Positions 1 to 5,902 of a stretch of 11,232 bases of DNA are shown here, piece by piece. The notes under the pieces are model-generated. The model was not told the DNA's origin. It saw only the letters and a program-made list of their open reading frames with translations, and searched no databases. Positions within the stretch are counted from its first letter, which is position 1; every line of letters begins with the position of its first letter. Source of the DNA: Thermoleophilia bacterium (GTDB taxonomy: Bacteria; Actinomycetota; Thermoleophilia; Gaiellales; Gaiellaceae); the NCBI GenBank assembly GCA_025936595.1, contig JAICTB010000057.1:1-11232 (forward strand), read 5' to 3'. Both the position numbers and the translations under genes were made by a program.

Positions 1-172
1 GGCGGAGATGCACCTCCACCTCGTACGGGTCGCCGCCCCGCCCAGGCGGGTGCCGCGGCCGGCCAAGGTCATACAGCTCGAGACGCGCCGCCAGGCCCGG
101 CTCGAGCGCGCCCGGCCCGAGCGGCAGCCGCCCCGGACCGCCGCGTAGAACAGCGAGCCGCACGCCCTGCAC
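1..172 (-). CDS. Possible 5' end of a leftward gene, unknown product (partial)
   Basis: A leftward frame is open from GTG at 172-170 to the left edge, giving about 57 residues. Its translation has a natural composition, with strand-like stretches such as VRLAVLRGG, AARLELYDLG and DPYEVEVHLR. I do not recognise a family. The start is uncertain: a second in-frame GTG is at 163-161, no clear Shine-Dalgarno precedes either, and the frame stays open further upstream. Both GTG codons lie inside the 147-196 inverted repeat. The competing reading is a rightward frame from base 2 that ends at TAG 146-148. Its third codon positions are slightly richer in GC, but its translation is dominated by Arg, Pro and Ala, as wrong frames in GC-rich DNA usually are. 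I prefer the leftward frame, weakly. Confidence 0.33.
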   Translation of the reverse strand, partial: MQGVRLAVLRGGPGRLPLGPGALEPGLAARLELYDLGRPRHPPGRGGDPYEVEVHLR

Positions 173-196
173 GACGGGCCTGCGGCTCGCTGTTCT
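147..196. repeat. Perfect 16-bp inverted repeat (strong hairpin)
   Basis: The arm AGAACAGCGAGCCGCA at 147-162 is perfectly complementary to 181-196. Within the 18-nt spacer, 164-167 and 176-179 can add four more pairs past a single C-C mismatch, leaving an 8-nt loop. There is no T-run after either arm, so it is not a classical intrinsic terminator. If the left-edge gene runs leftward, the hairpin covers its likely start codons and could affect translation initiation. If instead a rightward gene ends at TAG 146-148, the hairpin sits where a terminator would be expected. The structure is plain in the sequence; its role is inferred. Confidence 0.75.
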
Positions 197-251
197 GCTG
201 CGGGGCGTGCCGCGATTTACCCAGGTCTTACACGGGCGTCGGATCGGGGAC

Positions 252-287
252 CGATACTGCATCGTTCCAACCTTGAAAGCAGTATCG
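252..287. promoter_or_regulatory. 9-bp inverted repeat in the leader of the secreted-protein gene
   Basis: CGATACTGC at 252-260 is repeated inverted as GCAGTATCG at 279-287, with an 18-nt AT-richer spacer. It ends 21 bases before the start codon at 309. The left arm contains GATACT (253-258), a fair match to a -10 box, so the repeat could be an operator overlapping a promoter. Alternatively it could be a hairpin in the mRNA leader just upstream of the AGGAGG ribosome binding site. I see no convincing -35 partner, so the promoter part is weak. The stretch 197-251 between the two repeats shows nothing else I can name. Confidence 0.4.
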
Positions 288-308
288 AGAACGCACACAG
301 GAGGACTT

Positions 309-983
309 ATGCGCAAAGTGATCATCGGATTCGTCGCGGCGGCCGCGTTGGCGCTCGCCACGACAGCAGGTGCAGCGCTCGTCCCCGGAGTCTTCGACCC
401 GGGCAGCACGCATTGCGTGACGTCGTCGTTCAGCGGGGGCGTGCTTCACCTGGCGAAGAACTGCCCGACCACGACGAACGCGTCCGCGGGTGCCGACATC
501 ACCGGCCTCTCCGGCCAGACGTTCGAGTCGGCGTCGTTCACGCTCGCGAGCGCGGCACAGTGTGGGGGCGGCTCGCCGCGCTTCAACATCGTCACGTCGG
601 TGATGACGTTCTTCCTCGGCTGCAACAACGTGATCCCGACGACGAACACCGACGGCACGGTCACCTACACGTTCACGGCCGCGACGCTCGCCGCCGACGG
701 ATCGCAGGTGCCGCCGCCGACGGGCACGATCTCGAGCGCCGAGATCCTGATCGACGTCCAGGGGACCGCCGACGTCTCGAACATCACCGTGAACGGCCAG
801 TCCGAGACGCCGCTCCCGGCACGCGCCGCCGCATTTGCAGCGTGCAAGAAGGGCGGGTGGAAGACGTTCACCAACCCGTCCTTCAAGAACCAGGGCAAGT
901 GCGTCTCATACATGGCGCACCACCAGAACCAGATCAAGCACTCGCTGAAGCACACGGCGAAGCCGAAGCATCAGCACGGCTAG
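309..983 (+). CDS. Secreted protein of unknown function with C-terminal CKKGGW motif
   Basis: Protein of 224 residues. I chose ATG 309 over an in-frame ATG at 207 because AGGAGG at 299-304 lies four bases upstream and because this start begins directly with a signal peptide: RK, then a hydrophobic run to about residue 22 (ALATTAGA). The export signal points to the cell surface or medium. The mature part is rich in Thr, Ser, Ala and Gly, with strand-like segments suggesting a beta-sandwich. Six cysteines (36, 52, 85, 105, 179, 198) could form disulfides. Near the end, CKKGGW (179-184) and KNQGKC (193-198) form a short motif that I associate with secreted actinobacterial proteins of unknown role. 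The last 21 residues hold six His and several Lys, a basic tail that might bind metal or polyanions. It is a single-gene unit with its own leader, ending at a strong hairpin. No enzymatic motif is visible. Confidence 0.85.
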   Translation: MRKVIIGFVAAAALALATTAGAALVPGVFDPGSTHCVTSSFSGGVLHLAKNCPTTTNASAGADITGLSGQTFESASFTLASAAQCGGGSPRFNIVTSVMTFFLGCNNVIPTTNTDGTVTYTFTAATLAADGSQVPPPTGTISSAEILIDVQGTADVSNITVNGQSETPLPARAAAFAACKKGGWKTFTNPSFKNQGKCVSYMAHHQNQIKHSLKHTAKPKHQHG

Positions 984-999
984 TCGATGCGCCGCAGGG

Positions 1000-1030
1000 A
1001 GAGCCCCGGCGCCGCAAGCGCCGGGGCTCT
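1000..1030. terminator. Rho-independent-type terminator between convergent genes
   Basis: GAGCCCCGGCG (1001-1011) pairs with CGCCGGGGCTC (1019-1029), eleven GC-rich pairs around a 7-nt loop, plus an A-T pair at 1000/1030. On the plus strand it is followed by TTACTT, a weak T-tract, 16 bases after the stop of the secreted-protein gene. The stop codon of the leftward TfoX-domain gene (1032-1030) touches the base of the stem, so the hairpin may serve both transcripts. The leftward side has no T-run. Confidence 0.8.
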
Positions 1031-1365
1031 TACTTCGGCGGCAGCGAGCGCGCGAATGCCGCGCCGCGGGCCACCCAGTCCGCGAGTGCCTTGTCGTCCG
1101 TGACCGTCCTCGCGCCGACGCGTAGCCACCCCTGCATCGTCCGCCCGCGCATCTCCATCGGCTGCACGTGAACGCCGTCGGCGAGCGCGTGCGACTCATT
1201 TGGATCGACGCGCACGAGCAGCCCGCCCTGCCCGCTCGCCGCGACGGCCATGTTGCCGCCGACAAGAAAGGCGAGCCCGCCGAACATCTTCTTCTCGGCG
1301 AGGTCGCACTCGCCGTCCAAGAGGGTGCGGATTCGGCTCGCGAGTTGCTCGTCGTAGGTCGCCAC
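1030..1365 (-). CDS. TfoX N-terminal-domain protein
   Basis: Protein of 111 residues, almost entirely one TfoX/Sxy N-terminal domain. The hallmark KKMFGGLAF is at residues 25-33, followed by the sheet-forming GGNMAVAASGQGGLLVRV and a C-terminal helical segment (DDKALADWVARG). In gamma-proteobacteria TfoX/Sxy is a competence regulator with a second domain. Short proteins with only this domain are widespread in other bacteria, and their role is not settled, so competence should not be read into this gene. It begins with GTG at 1365, four bases after the flavoprotein stop, without a strong ribosome binding site. This suggests coupled translation from the flavoprotein mRNA. The domain call is firm; the function is open. 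Confidence 0.88.
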   Translation of the reverse strand: MATYDEQLASRIRTLLDGECDLAEKKMFGGLAFLVGGNMAVAASGQGGLLVRVDPNESHALADGVHVQPMEMRGRTMQGWLRVGARTVTDDKALADWVARGAAFARSLPPK

Positions 1366-1369
1366 ACTC

Positions 1370-3073
1370 TCAGTGCGCCGCCGCGCCGGCCCGCTCGCGC
1401 TCCCGATTCGTGTCGTCTGCGAGGGCCTTCAGGTACTGATGCACGAACGCGATCGCCATGCTGCCTTCGCCGACGGCGGCGGCAACGCGCTTGACAGGGC
1501 CTGAGCGGACGTCTCCGCACGCGAAGATGCCGGGAGTGCTCGTCTCCAGAAGGTAGGGATCGCGGTCCGGGCCCCACTGTGGCGTGGCGCGCACGTCGAG
1601 GCCCGTGAGCACGAAGCCGTGGTCATCGAGCGCGATCTCGGGCGGCAGCCAGGCCGTCTCCGCGTCGGCGCCGATGAAGATGAAGAGGCCGTCCGACGCG
1701 ACTCGCGTCGTCTCGCCACTCTCCGCGTCGCGGATGTCGATCGTCTCGAGCGACGTTTCTCCGTTCGCCCCGACCACCTCCGACCGCGTCTGCACGGCGA
1801 TGTTCGCCCGCGTCGCGAGCTGGTCGACCAGGTAACGCGACATGCTCTTCTCGAGCGACGCTCCACGGCAGAGGACCGTCACGCGCCTCGCGTGCGCGGA
1901 GAAGGAGATCGCCGCCTGGCCCGCGGAATTGCCTGCGCCGACGATGTGGACATTCAGCCCGTGCGTTGCCGCCGCGTCGCTGCGCGCGGCGCCGTACGAG
2001 ACACCCTTGCCCGCGAGTCTCTCGAAGCCGTCGATCGCGAGCCGCCGCCACGAGACGCCGCACGCGAGGATGATCGTGCGCGCCCGCAGGACATCACCCC
2101 CGTCGAGGTGGACCTGGTGCGTGGCCGCGTCGACGCGCGTGATCGCACGCGTGACTAGGATCTCGGCGCCCAGCCGCCTTGCCTGCTGCAGAGCACGGCT
2201 CGAGAGCTCGTCTCCGGAGAGGCCCGAGGGGAAGCCGAGGTAGTTCTCGATGCGCGACGAGGTACCAGCCTGCCCGCCGGGCGCCTCGCGCTCGACCACG
2301 ACGACACAGAGCCCCTCCGACGCACCGTAGACGGCAGCCGCGAGACCGGCCGGGCCGCCGCCGACGATCACCACGTCGTACTCGGCGGCCGCGGGCTCCG
2401 TCGAGAGATCGAGCAGTTCCGCGACTCGCCGGAGCTGCGGCCGCACGACGGTCTTGCCGCCGATCACGCGGATCGCCGGCAGGTCGTCGTCGCCCGGCAG
2501 GGCGCCGCCCCACTGCTCGAGGTCGTCCGGAGCATCGGCCGCGAGCCAGGTGAACGAGATCTGGTTCCGATCGAGGAAGCGCCGCAAGGCCGTGGAGGCC
2601 GCGTCCCACCGGTGGCCGACGACAATCGCACGCGGTGGAGGAGGTGCGGCCGCGATCCCCTGCAGCCCGCGCGGCCCGGCCATCCGGTGCGCCGCGAGCT
2701 TGCCGAGCGCCTGCGCGATGGCCGGCGCCTCTGCTGCGAGTGCGTGGTAGGCGTTCGGCTGCACGCGCATCACCCGCGACGGCTCTGCTGCGCGGAAGCC
2801 CACGGGAAACACTGTCCCGAGCACGATCGGCACCTCGCCGAAGATGTCGCCCGGCAGGCGCTCGCCGACGACGCGCTCGATTCCGTCGACCACCTTGACC
2901 GCCTCGATGCGGCCGGCGAGCAGCGCGAAGAGCGCGCGCTCGTCGCCGTCGTGGGTCGCGAACTCCCCGGGCTGGAGGCTGATGTCGGCGGCCGCCCGCG
3001 ACAGGCGCTCGCGCTCGGCCTCGTCGAGCGACGCGAACAGCGCGACGGCAGTTATCTCCTCGGGCGTGACCAT
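1370..3073 (-). CDS. Cyclic-nucleotide-domain / thioredoxin-reductase-like FAD oxidoreductase
   Basis: Protein of 567 residues in three parts. Residues about 1-130 resemble a cyclic-nucleotide-binding domain (RLPGDIFGE at 72-80), but the phosphate-binding cassette is imperfect: the usual Arg after FGE is not obvious, so ligand binding is doubtful. Residues about 147-222 look like a thioredoxin/glutaredoxin-fold domain (AIVVGHRWDAAS, then DLPAIRVIGGKTVVRP) without its CxxC. Residues about 231-550 are a class II pyridine nucleotide-disulfide oxidoreductase module: FAD-binding GGGPAG (238-243), GQAGTSSRIENYLGFP (267-282), NAD(P)H-binding GAGNSAGQAA (379-388) and the late FAD motif GIFACGDVRSG (515-525). 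The redox CxxC of thioredoxin reductase is absent where SYGAARSD (359-366) stands, so electrons probably go to a partner such as ferredoxin or a quinone, not to a built-in disulfide. No signal peptide; cytoplasmic. It starts at ATG 3073 with no clear ribosome binding site, so a leaderless or short-leader mRNA is possible. Confidence 0.9.
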   Translation of the reverse strand: MVTPEEITAVALFASLDEAERERLSRAAADISLQPGEFATHDGDERALFALLAGRIEAVKVVDGIERVVGERLPGDIFGEVPIVLGTVFPVGFRAAEPSRVMRVQPNAYHALAAEAPAIAQALGKLAAHRMAGPRGLQGIAAAPPPPRAIVVGHRWDAASTALRRFLDRNQISFTWLAADAPDDLEQWGGALPGDDDLPAIRVIGGKTVVRPQLRRVAELLDLSTEPAAAEYDVVIVGGGPAGLAAAVYGASEGLCVVVVEREAPGGQAGTSSRIENYLGFPSGLSGDELSSRALQQARRLGAEILVTRAITRVDAATHQVHLDGGDVLRARTIILACGVSWRRLAIDGFERLAGKGVSYGAARSDAAATHGLNVHIVGAGNSAGQAAISFSAHARRVTVLCRGASLEKSMSRYLVDQLATRANIAVQTRSEVVGANGETSLETIDIRDAESGETTRVASDGLFIFIGADAETAWLPPEIALDDHGFVLTGLDVRATPQWGPDRDPYLLETSTPGIFACGDVRSGPVKRVAAAVGEGSMAIAFVHQYLKALADDTNRERERAGAAAH

Positions 3074-3088
3074 TGCGTTGACCGTACT

Positions 3089-3124
3089 AGATGGTCAATC
3101 GACCATCTGATAGTTGATCAGATG
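3089..3124. promoter_or_regulatory. Two overlapping dyads between divergent genes, candidate operator
   Basis: Dyad one is AGATGGTC (3089-3096) and GACCATCT (3101-3108), eight pairs with a 4-nt spacer. Dyad two is CATCTGAT (3104-3111) and ATCAGATG (3117-3124), eight pairs with a 5-nt spacer. They share CATCT at 3104-3108, so there are three related half-sites and the two hairpins exclude each other. The element lies 16 bases upstream of the flavoprotein start and overlaps the candidate -35 of the transporter operon. This placement suits a repressor or activator controlling one or both units. No regulator gene is in the window. The symmetry is visible; binding is inferred. Confidence 0.5.
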
Positions 3125-3142
3125 CGCCCGAGCGTTTAGGCT
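3114..3142 (+). promoter_or_regulatory. Candidate promoter of the peptide-transporter operon
   Basis: TTGATC (3114-3119) and TAGGCT (3137-3142) are 17 bases apart. TAGGCT fits the TAGRRT-like -10 seen in actinobacterial housekeeping promoters better than the E. coli consensus. Transcription would begin near 3149, leaving a leader of about 29 nt with AAGGAG at 3165-3170, seven bases before ATG 3178. The -35 lies inside the second dyad, which would allow regulation by occlusion. Identified by eye only. Confidence 0.35.
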
Positions 3143-3177
3143 CGCATTTCTTCTACCGCGGACGAAGGAGAGAGGGC

Positions 3178-4839
3178 ATGAAAGACCGGAAGGCACTCGT
3201 TGCCGTCCTGCTGGTCGCGGCTGCCGCGGTTTTCGCGGCCGGCTCGTCGAGCGCGCGGACGAACGATCACCGAGGAGGAACGCTGAAGCTGCTCGCCAAG
3301 GCGGCCGGCGGCACGCTCGACCCGCAGGTGAACTACACGCTCGAGTACTGGCAGCTCTACCAGGCGAGCTACGACGGGCTGCTTGCGTTCAAGAAGGCGG
3401 GCGGCAACGCCGCGTTCGACGTCGTCCCCGACCTGGCGTCGGGCTACAAGATCAAGAACGGCGGCAAGACCTGGGTCTTCAACCTGCGCAAGGGCATCAA
3501 GTTCTCGAACGGCCAGCGGCTGACGACGAAGGACGTCGTCGCGTCGTTCCAGCGCATCTTCAAGGTGAAGAGCCCGACGTCCGGGAGCTTTTACGCCGGG
3601 ATCATCGGCGCGTCGAAGTGTCTGAAGACGCCCGCGACCTGCACGCTCGCAGGCGGCGTGATCGGCAACGCGAAGAACAACACGGTCACGATCAACCTGA
3701 CGGCGCCCGACCCCGAGTTCAAGTACAAGCTCGCGGTCCCGCACGCGTCGATCGTCCCGGCGAGCTCGCCGCCAAACGATGCGGGCACGAAGCCGCTGCC
3801 GACGACCGGTGCCTATTACTTCGCGTCGTACGATCCGAACAAGGCACTCGTCATGAAGCGCAACCCGTACTTCAAGGAGTGGTCGCACGCTGCGATGCCG
3901 GCCGGCTACCCGGACCAGATCACGCAGTCGTACGGCCTGACGGTCGAGTCGCAGATCACGGCGATCGAGAACGGCCAGGCGGACTGGACCCTCGAGGCGC
4001 CTCCGGCCGACCGTCTGAACGAGCTCGGCACGAAGTACGCGGAGCAGACGCACGTCGAGACGCTGACGGCGTTCTGGTACGCGCCGATGAACGTGAACAT
4101 CCCGCCGTTCAACAGCCTCAAGGCACGCCAGGCGGTGAACTACGCGATCGACCGCAACGCGCTCGTGAAGATCTTCGGCGGGCCGAAGCTCGCGGTGCCG
4201 TCGTGCCAGGTGCTGCCGCCGGGCTTCCCCGGCAACAAGCCGTACTGCCCGTACACGAAGAACCCGGGCACGAAGTGGTCCGCGCCTGACGTGGCGAAGG
4301 CGAAGAAGCTCGTCCAGGAGTCGGGCCAGAAGGGCGCGAAGGTAGTTGTCATCTCGCCGGACGACGAGGTGCAGAAGGCGGTCGGCGTCTATCTCGCGAG
4401 CGTCCTCAACCAGATCGGCTTCAAGGCATCGTCGAAGACGATCTCCGGCAACATCGCATTCACCTACGCGCAGAACACGAAGAACAAGGTGCAGATCAAC
4501 GTGCAGCAGTGGTACCAGGACTACCCCGCTGCATCCGACTTCCTGAACGTGCTGTTCGGCTGCGACTCGTTCCATCCGGGCAGCGACTCGAGCATCAACA
4601 TGGCCGGCTTCTGCAACAAGCCGATCGACAAGCAGATGCACCGCGCACTGAAGCTCGAGCAGACGAACTTCCCGGCAGCGAACGCGTTGTGGGCGAAGAT
4701 CGACCATCAGGTGACCGACCAGGCGCCGATGGCGACGCTGTTCACCCCGCGCCACATCGACTTCGTGTCGAAGCGCGTCGGCAACTTCGTGTTCAGCAAG
4801 CAGTTCTACTGGCTGGTCGACCAGTCCTGGGTGCAGTAA
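3178..4839 (+). CDS. ABC transporter substrate-binding protein, family 5 (peptide/nickel type)
   Basis: Protein of 553 residues, the normal size for the DppA/OppA-type family (SBP_bac_5). It captures the ligand outside the membrane and delivers it to the two permeases encoded next. Residues 1-26 are a signal peptide: MKDRK, then a hydrophobic run to AAGSSSA. Family features follow: a first lobe with YDGLL (65-69), DVVPDLASGYKI and the RKGIKFSNGQ...TTKDVVASF segment (104-124), and a second-lobe core with LKARQAVNYAIDR (314-326). Six cysteines occur as local pairs (148/155, 343/357, 462/479), compatible with disulfides outside the cell. The expected lipobox Cys is missing: the sequence reads FAAGSSS with Ser23 where LAAGC would be usual. 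It therefore looks freely secreted, or periplasmic, not lipid-anchored. AAGGAG at 3165-3170 supports ATG 3178. Ligand specificity cannot be read from sequence. Confidence 0.93.
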   Translation: MKDRKALVAVLLVAAAAVFAAGSSSARTNDHRGGTLKLLAKAAGGTLDPQVNYTLEYWQLYQASYDGLLAFKKAGGNAAFDVVPDLASGYKIKNGGKTWVFNLRKGIKFSNGQRLTTKDVVASFQRIFKVKSPTSGSFYAGIIGASKCLKTPATCTLAGGVIGNAKNNTVTINLTAPDPEFKYKLAVPHASIVPASSPPNDAGTKPLPTTGAYYFASYDPNKALVMKRNPYFKEWSHAAMPAGYPDQITQSYGLTVESQITAIENGQADWTLEAPPADRLNELGTKYAEQTHVETLTAFWYAPMNVNIPPFNSLKARQAVNYAIDRNALVKIFGGPKLAVPSCQVLPPGFPGNKPYCPYTKNPGTKWSAPDVAKAKKLVQESGQKGAKVVVISPDDEVQKAVGVYLASVLNQIGFKASSKTISGNIAFTYAQNTKNKVQINVQQWYQDYPAASDFLNVLFGCDSFHPGSDSSINMAGFCNKPIDKQMHRALKLEQTNFPAANALWAKIDHQVTDQAPMATLFTPRHIDFVSKRVGNFVFSKQFYWLVDQSWVQ

Positions 4840-4841
4840 CC

Positions 4842-4860
4842 ACCGGGCGGGGGGTCCGGT
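4842..4860 (+). promoter_or_regulatory. Small G-rich hairpin between binding protein and first permease
   Basis: ACCGG (4842-4846) can pair with CCGGT (4856-4860) around a loop containing most of the run GGGCGGGGGG (4845-4854). The right arm includes the first two bases of the permease GTG start at 4859. Such a structure could lower permease translation relative to the binding protein, which these operons usually need in excess. No T-run follows, so it is not a terminator. The stem is short and the role is inferred. Confidence 0.3.
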
Positions 4861-5902
4861 GAGCGGCGCAGTCGTCGGCGAGGTCCCCGCGGAGGCGGGC
4901 GGCCTCGCCGCGGTCGCCGTCGGGCCGTGGCAGCTCGCGCGCCGGCGGCTGCTCCGGAACCGCGTCGCGCTTGCAATGGCGGTCCTGCTGCTCGTGATCG
5001 TCGTCCTCTGCCTGTGCGCCCCGCTGTACGCCGACCACGTCGCGCACACCGATCCGTTCCGCTCGAACGTGAGCGGGACGACCATCGTGAACGGCAAGCC
5101 GGTGCCGGTGATGAAGTCCTCGACGCAGGGCCTCGGTCTCGGCGTGACGCCGATCGGCCCGACGTGGGACATCCACCACTACTTCCTCGGCGCAGACGAG
5201 CAAGGGCGGGACGTCGCGGCGCGGCTCCTCTACGGCGGGCGCAACTCCCTGCTGATCGGTACGTCGGCGGCGCTGATCACCTGCTTCCTGGCGCTCCTCG
5301 TCGGCGGCGTCGCCGGCTTCTTCGGCGGGATCGTCGACGGCATCCTCTCGCGGCTCCTCGACGTCGTCTGGGCCTTCCCCGTGTACCTCCTTGCGATCAG
5401 CCTCTCGACCGTGCTGATCGCGCGCGGCCTCTCATTCGGCCCGATCCATCTGACGTCGGGAAGCCTGCTGCTCCCGATCGCCATCATCGGGCTCGTCTAC
5501 ATCCCGTACGTCGCCCGCCCGATCCGCGGCGAGGTGCTCTCGATCCGACGGCGCGAGTTCGTCGAGGCTGCGATCGGCCTCGGTGCGTCGAACTGGCGGC
5601 TGCTCTGGAGCGACGTGCTGCCGAACGTGATCACCACCGCGATCGTGCTCTTCCCGTTGATGCTCGCGATCGACATGCTGACCGAGGCGGCGCTCTCGTT
5701 CCTCTCGATCGGCGTGCAGGAGCCCAACGCGAGCTGGGGCACGATCATTCTCGACGGCCAGGACGTGCTCTACACGCGCCCTGCGGTCGCGCTCGCGCCC
5801 GGCATCGCGATCGCGCTCACCGTGCTCGCGTTGAACGTGCTCGGCGACGGCATCCGCGATGCGCTCGACCCGCGCGCGAAGCTGCGAAGGACGGAGCCGT
5901 GA
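4859..5902 (+). CDS. ABC transporter permease, DppC/OppC type
   Basis: Protein of 347 residues, inner-membrane half of the translocation channel. An N-terminal cytoplasmic segment ending in the basic LARRRLLRNR leads to TM1 (about 36-55), matching the OppC N-terminal domain. The family signature LGADEQGRDV is at 110-119. Further hydrophobic segments lie near 131-155, 165-190, 201-219, 257-278 and 309-328. The EAA loop that contacts the ATPases is at 234-254 (EFVEAAIGLGASNW...), and the closing motif LNVLGDGIRDALDPR is at 325-339. The stretch between TM1 and LGADEQGRD is about 50 residues, longer than I expect for DppC, giving an extracytoplasmic insertion. The start is GTG 4859 after a 19-nt gap. 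The purine-rich GGGCGGGGGG upstream is a poor ribosome binding site, so the exact start is less certain than the gene. Confidence 0.92.
   Translation: MSGAVVGEVPAEAGGLAAVAVGPWQLARRRLLRNRVALAMAVLLLVIVVLCLCAPLYADHVAHTDPFRSNVSGTTIVNGKPVPVMKSSTQGLGLGVTPIGPTWDIHHYFLGADEQGRDVAARLLYGGRNSLLIGTSAALITCFLALLVGGVAGFFGGIVDGILSRLLDVVWAFPVYLLAISLSTVLIARGLSFGPIHLTSGSLLLPIAIIGLVYIPYVARPIRGEVLSIRRREFVEAAIGLGASNWRLLWSDVLPNVITTAIVLFPLMLAIDMLTEAALSFLSIGVQEPNASWGTIILDGQDVLYTRPAVALAPGIAIALTVLALNVLGDGIRDALDPRAKLRRTEP

Noticed and set aside
2..148. Rightward open frame at the left edge ending in TAG at 146-148
   Set aside because: High GC at third positions supports it, but its 48 residues are mostly Arg, Pro and Ala, as in antisense shadows, while the leftward frame gives a more protein-like sequence. 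Kept only as the alternative for the edge gene.
207..308. Upstream ATG at 207 as start of the secreted protein
   Set aside because: It would put 34 extra residues in front of a clear signal peptide, while ATG 309 has a near-perfect ribosome binding site.
3136..5172. Long leftward open frame of 678 codons opposite the binding protein and first permease
   Set aside because: It is antisense to two well-recognised genes, and its translation is Arg, Val, Leu and Asp-rich without any domain. Long antisense frames are common at this GC content.
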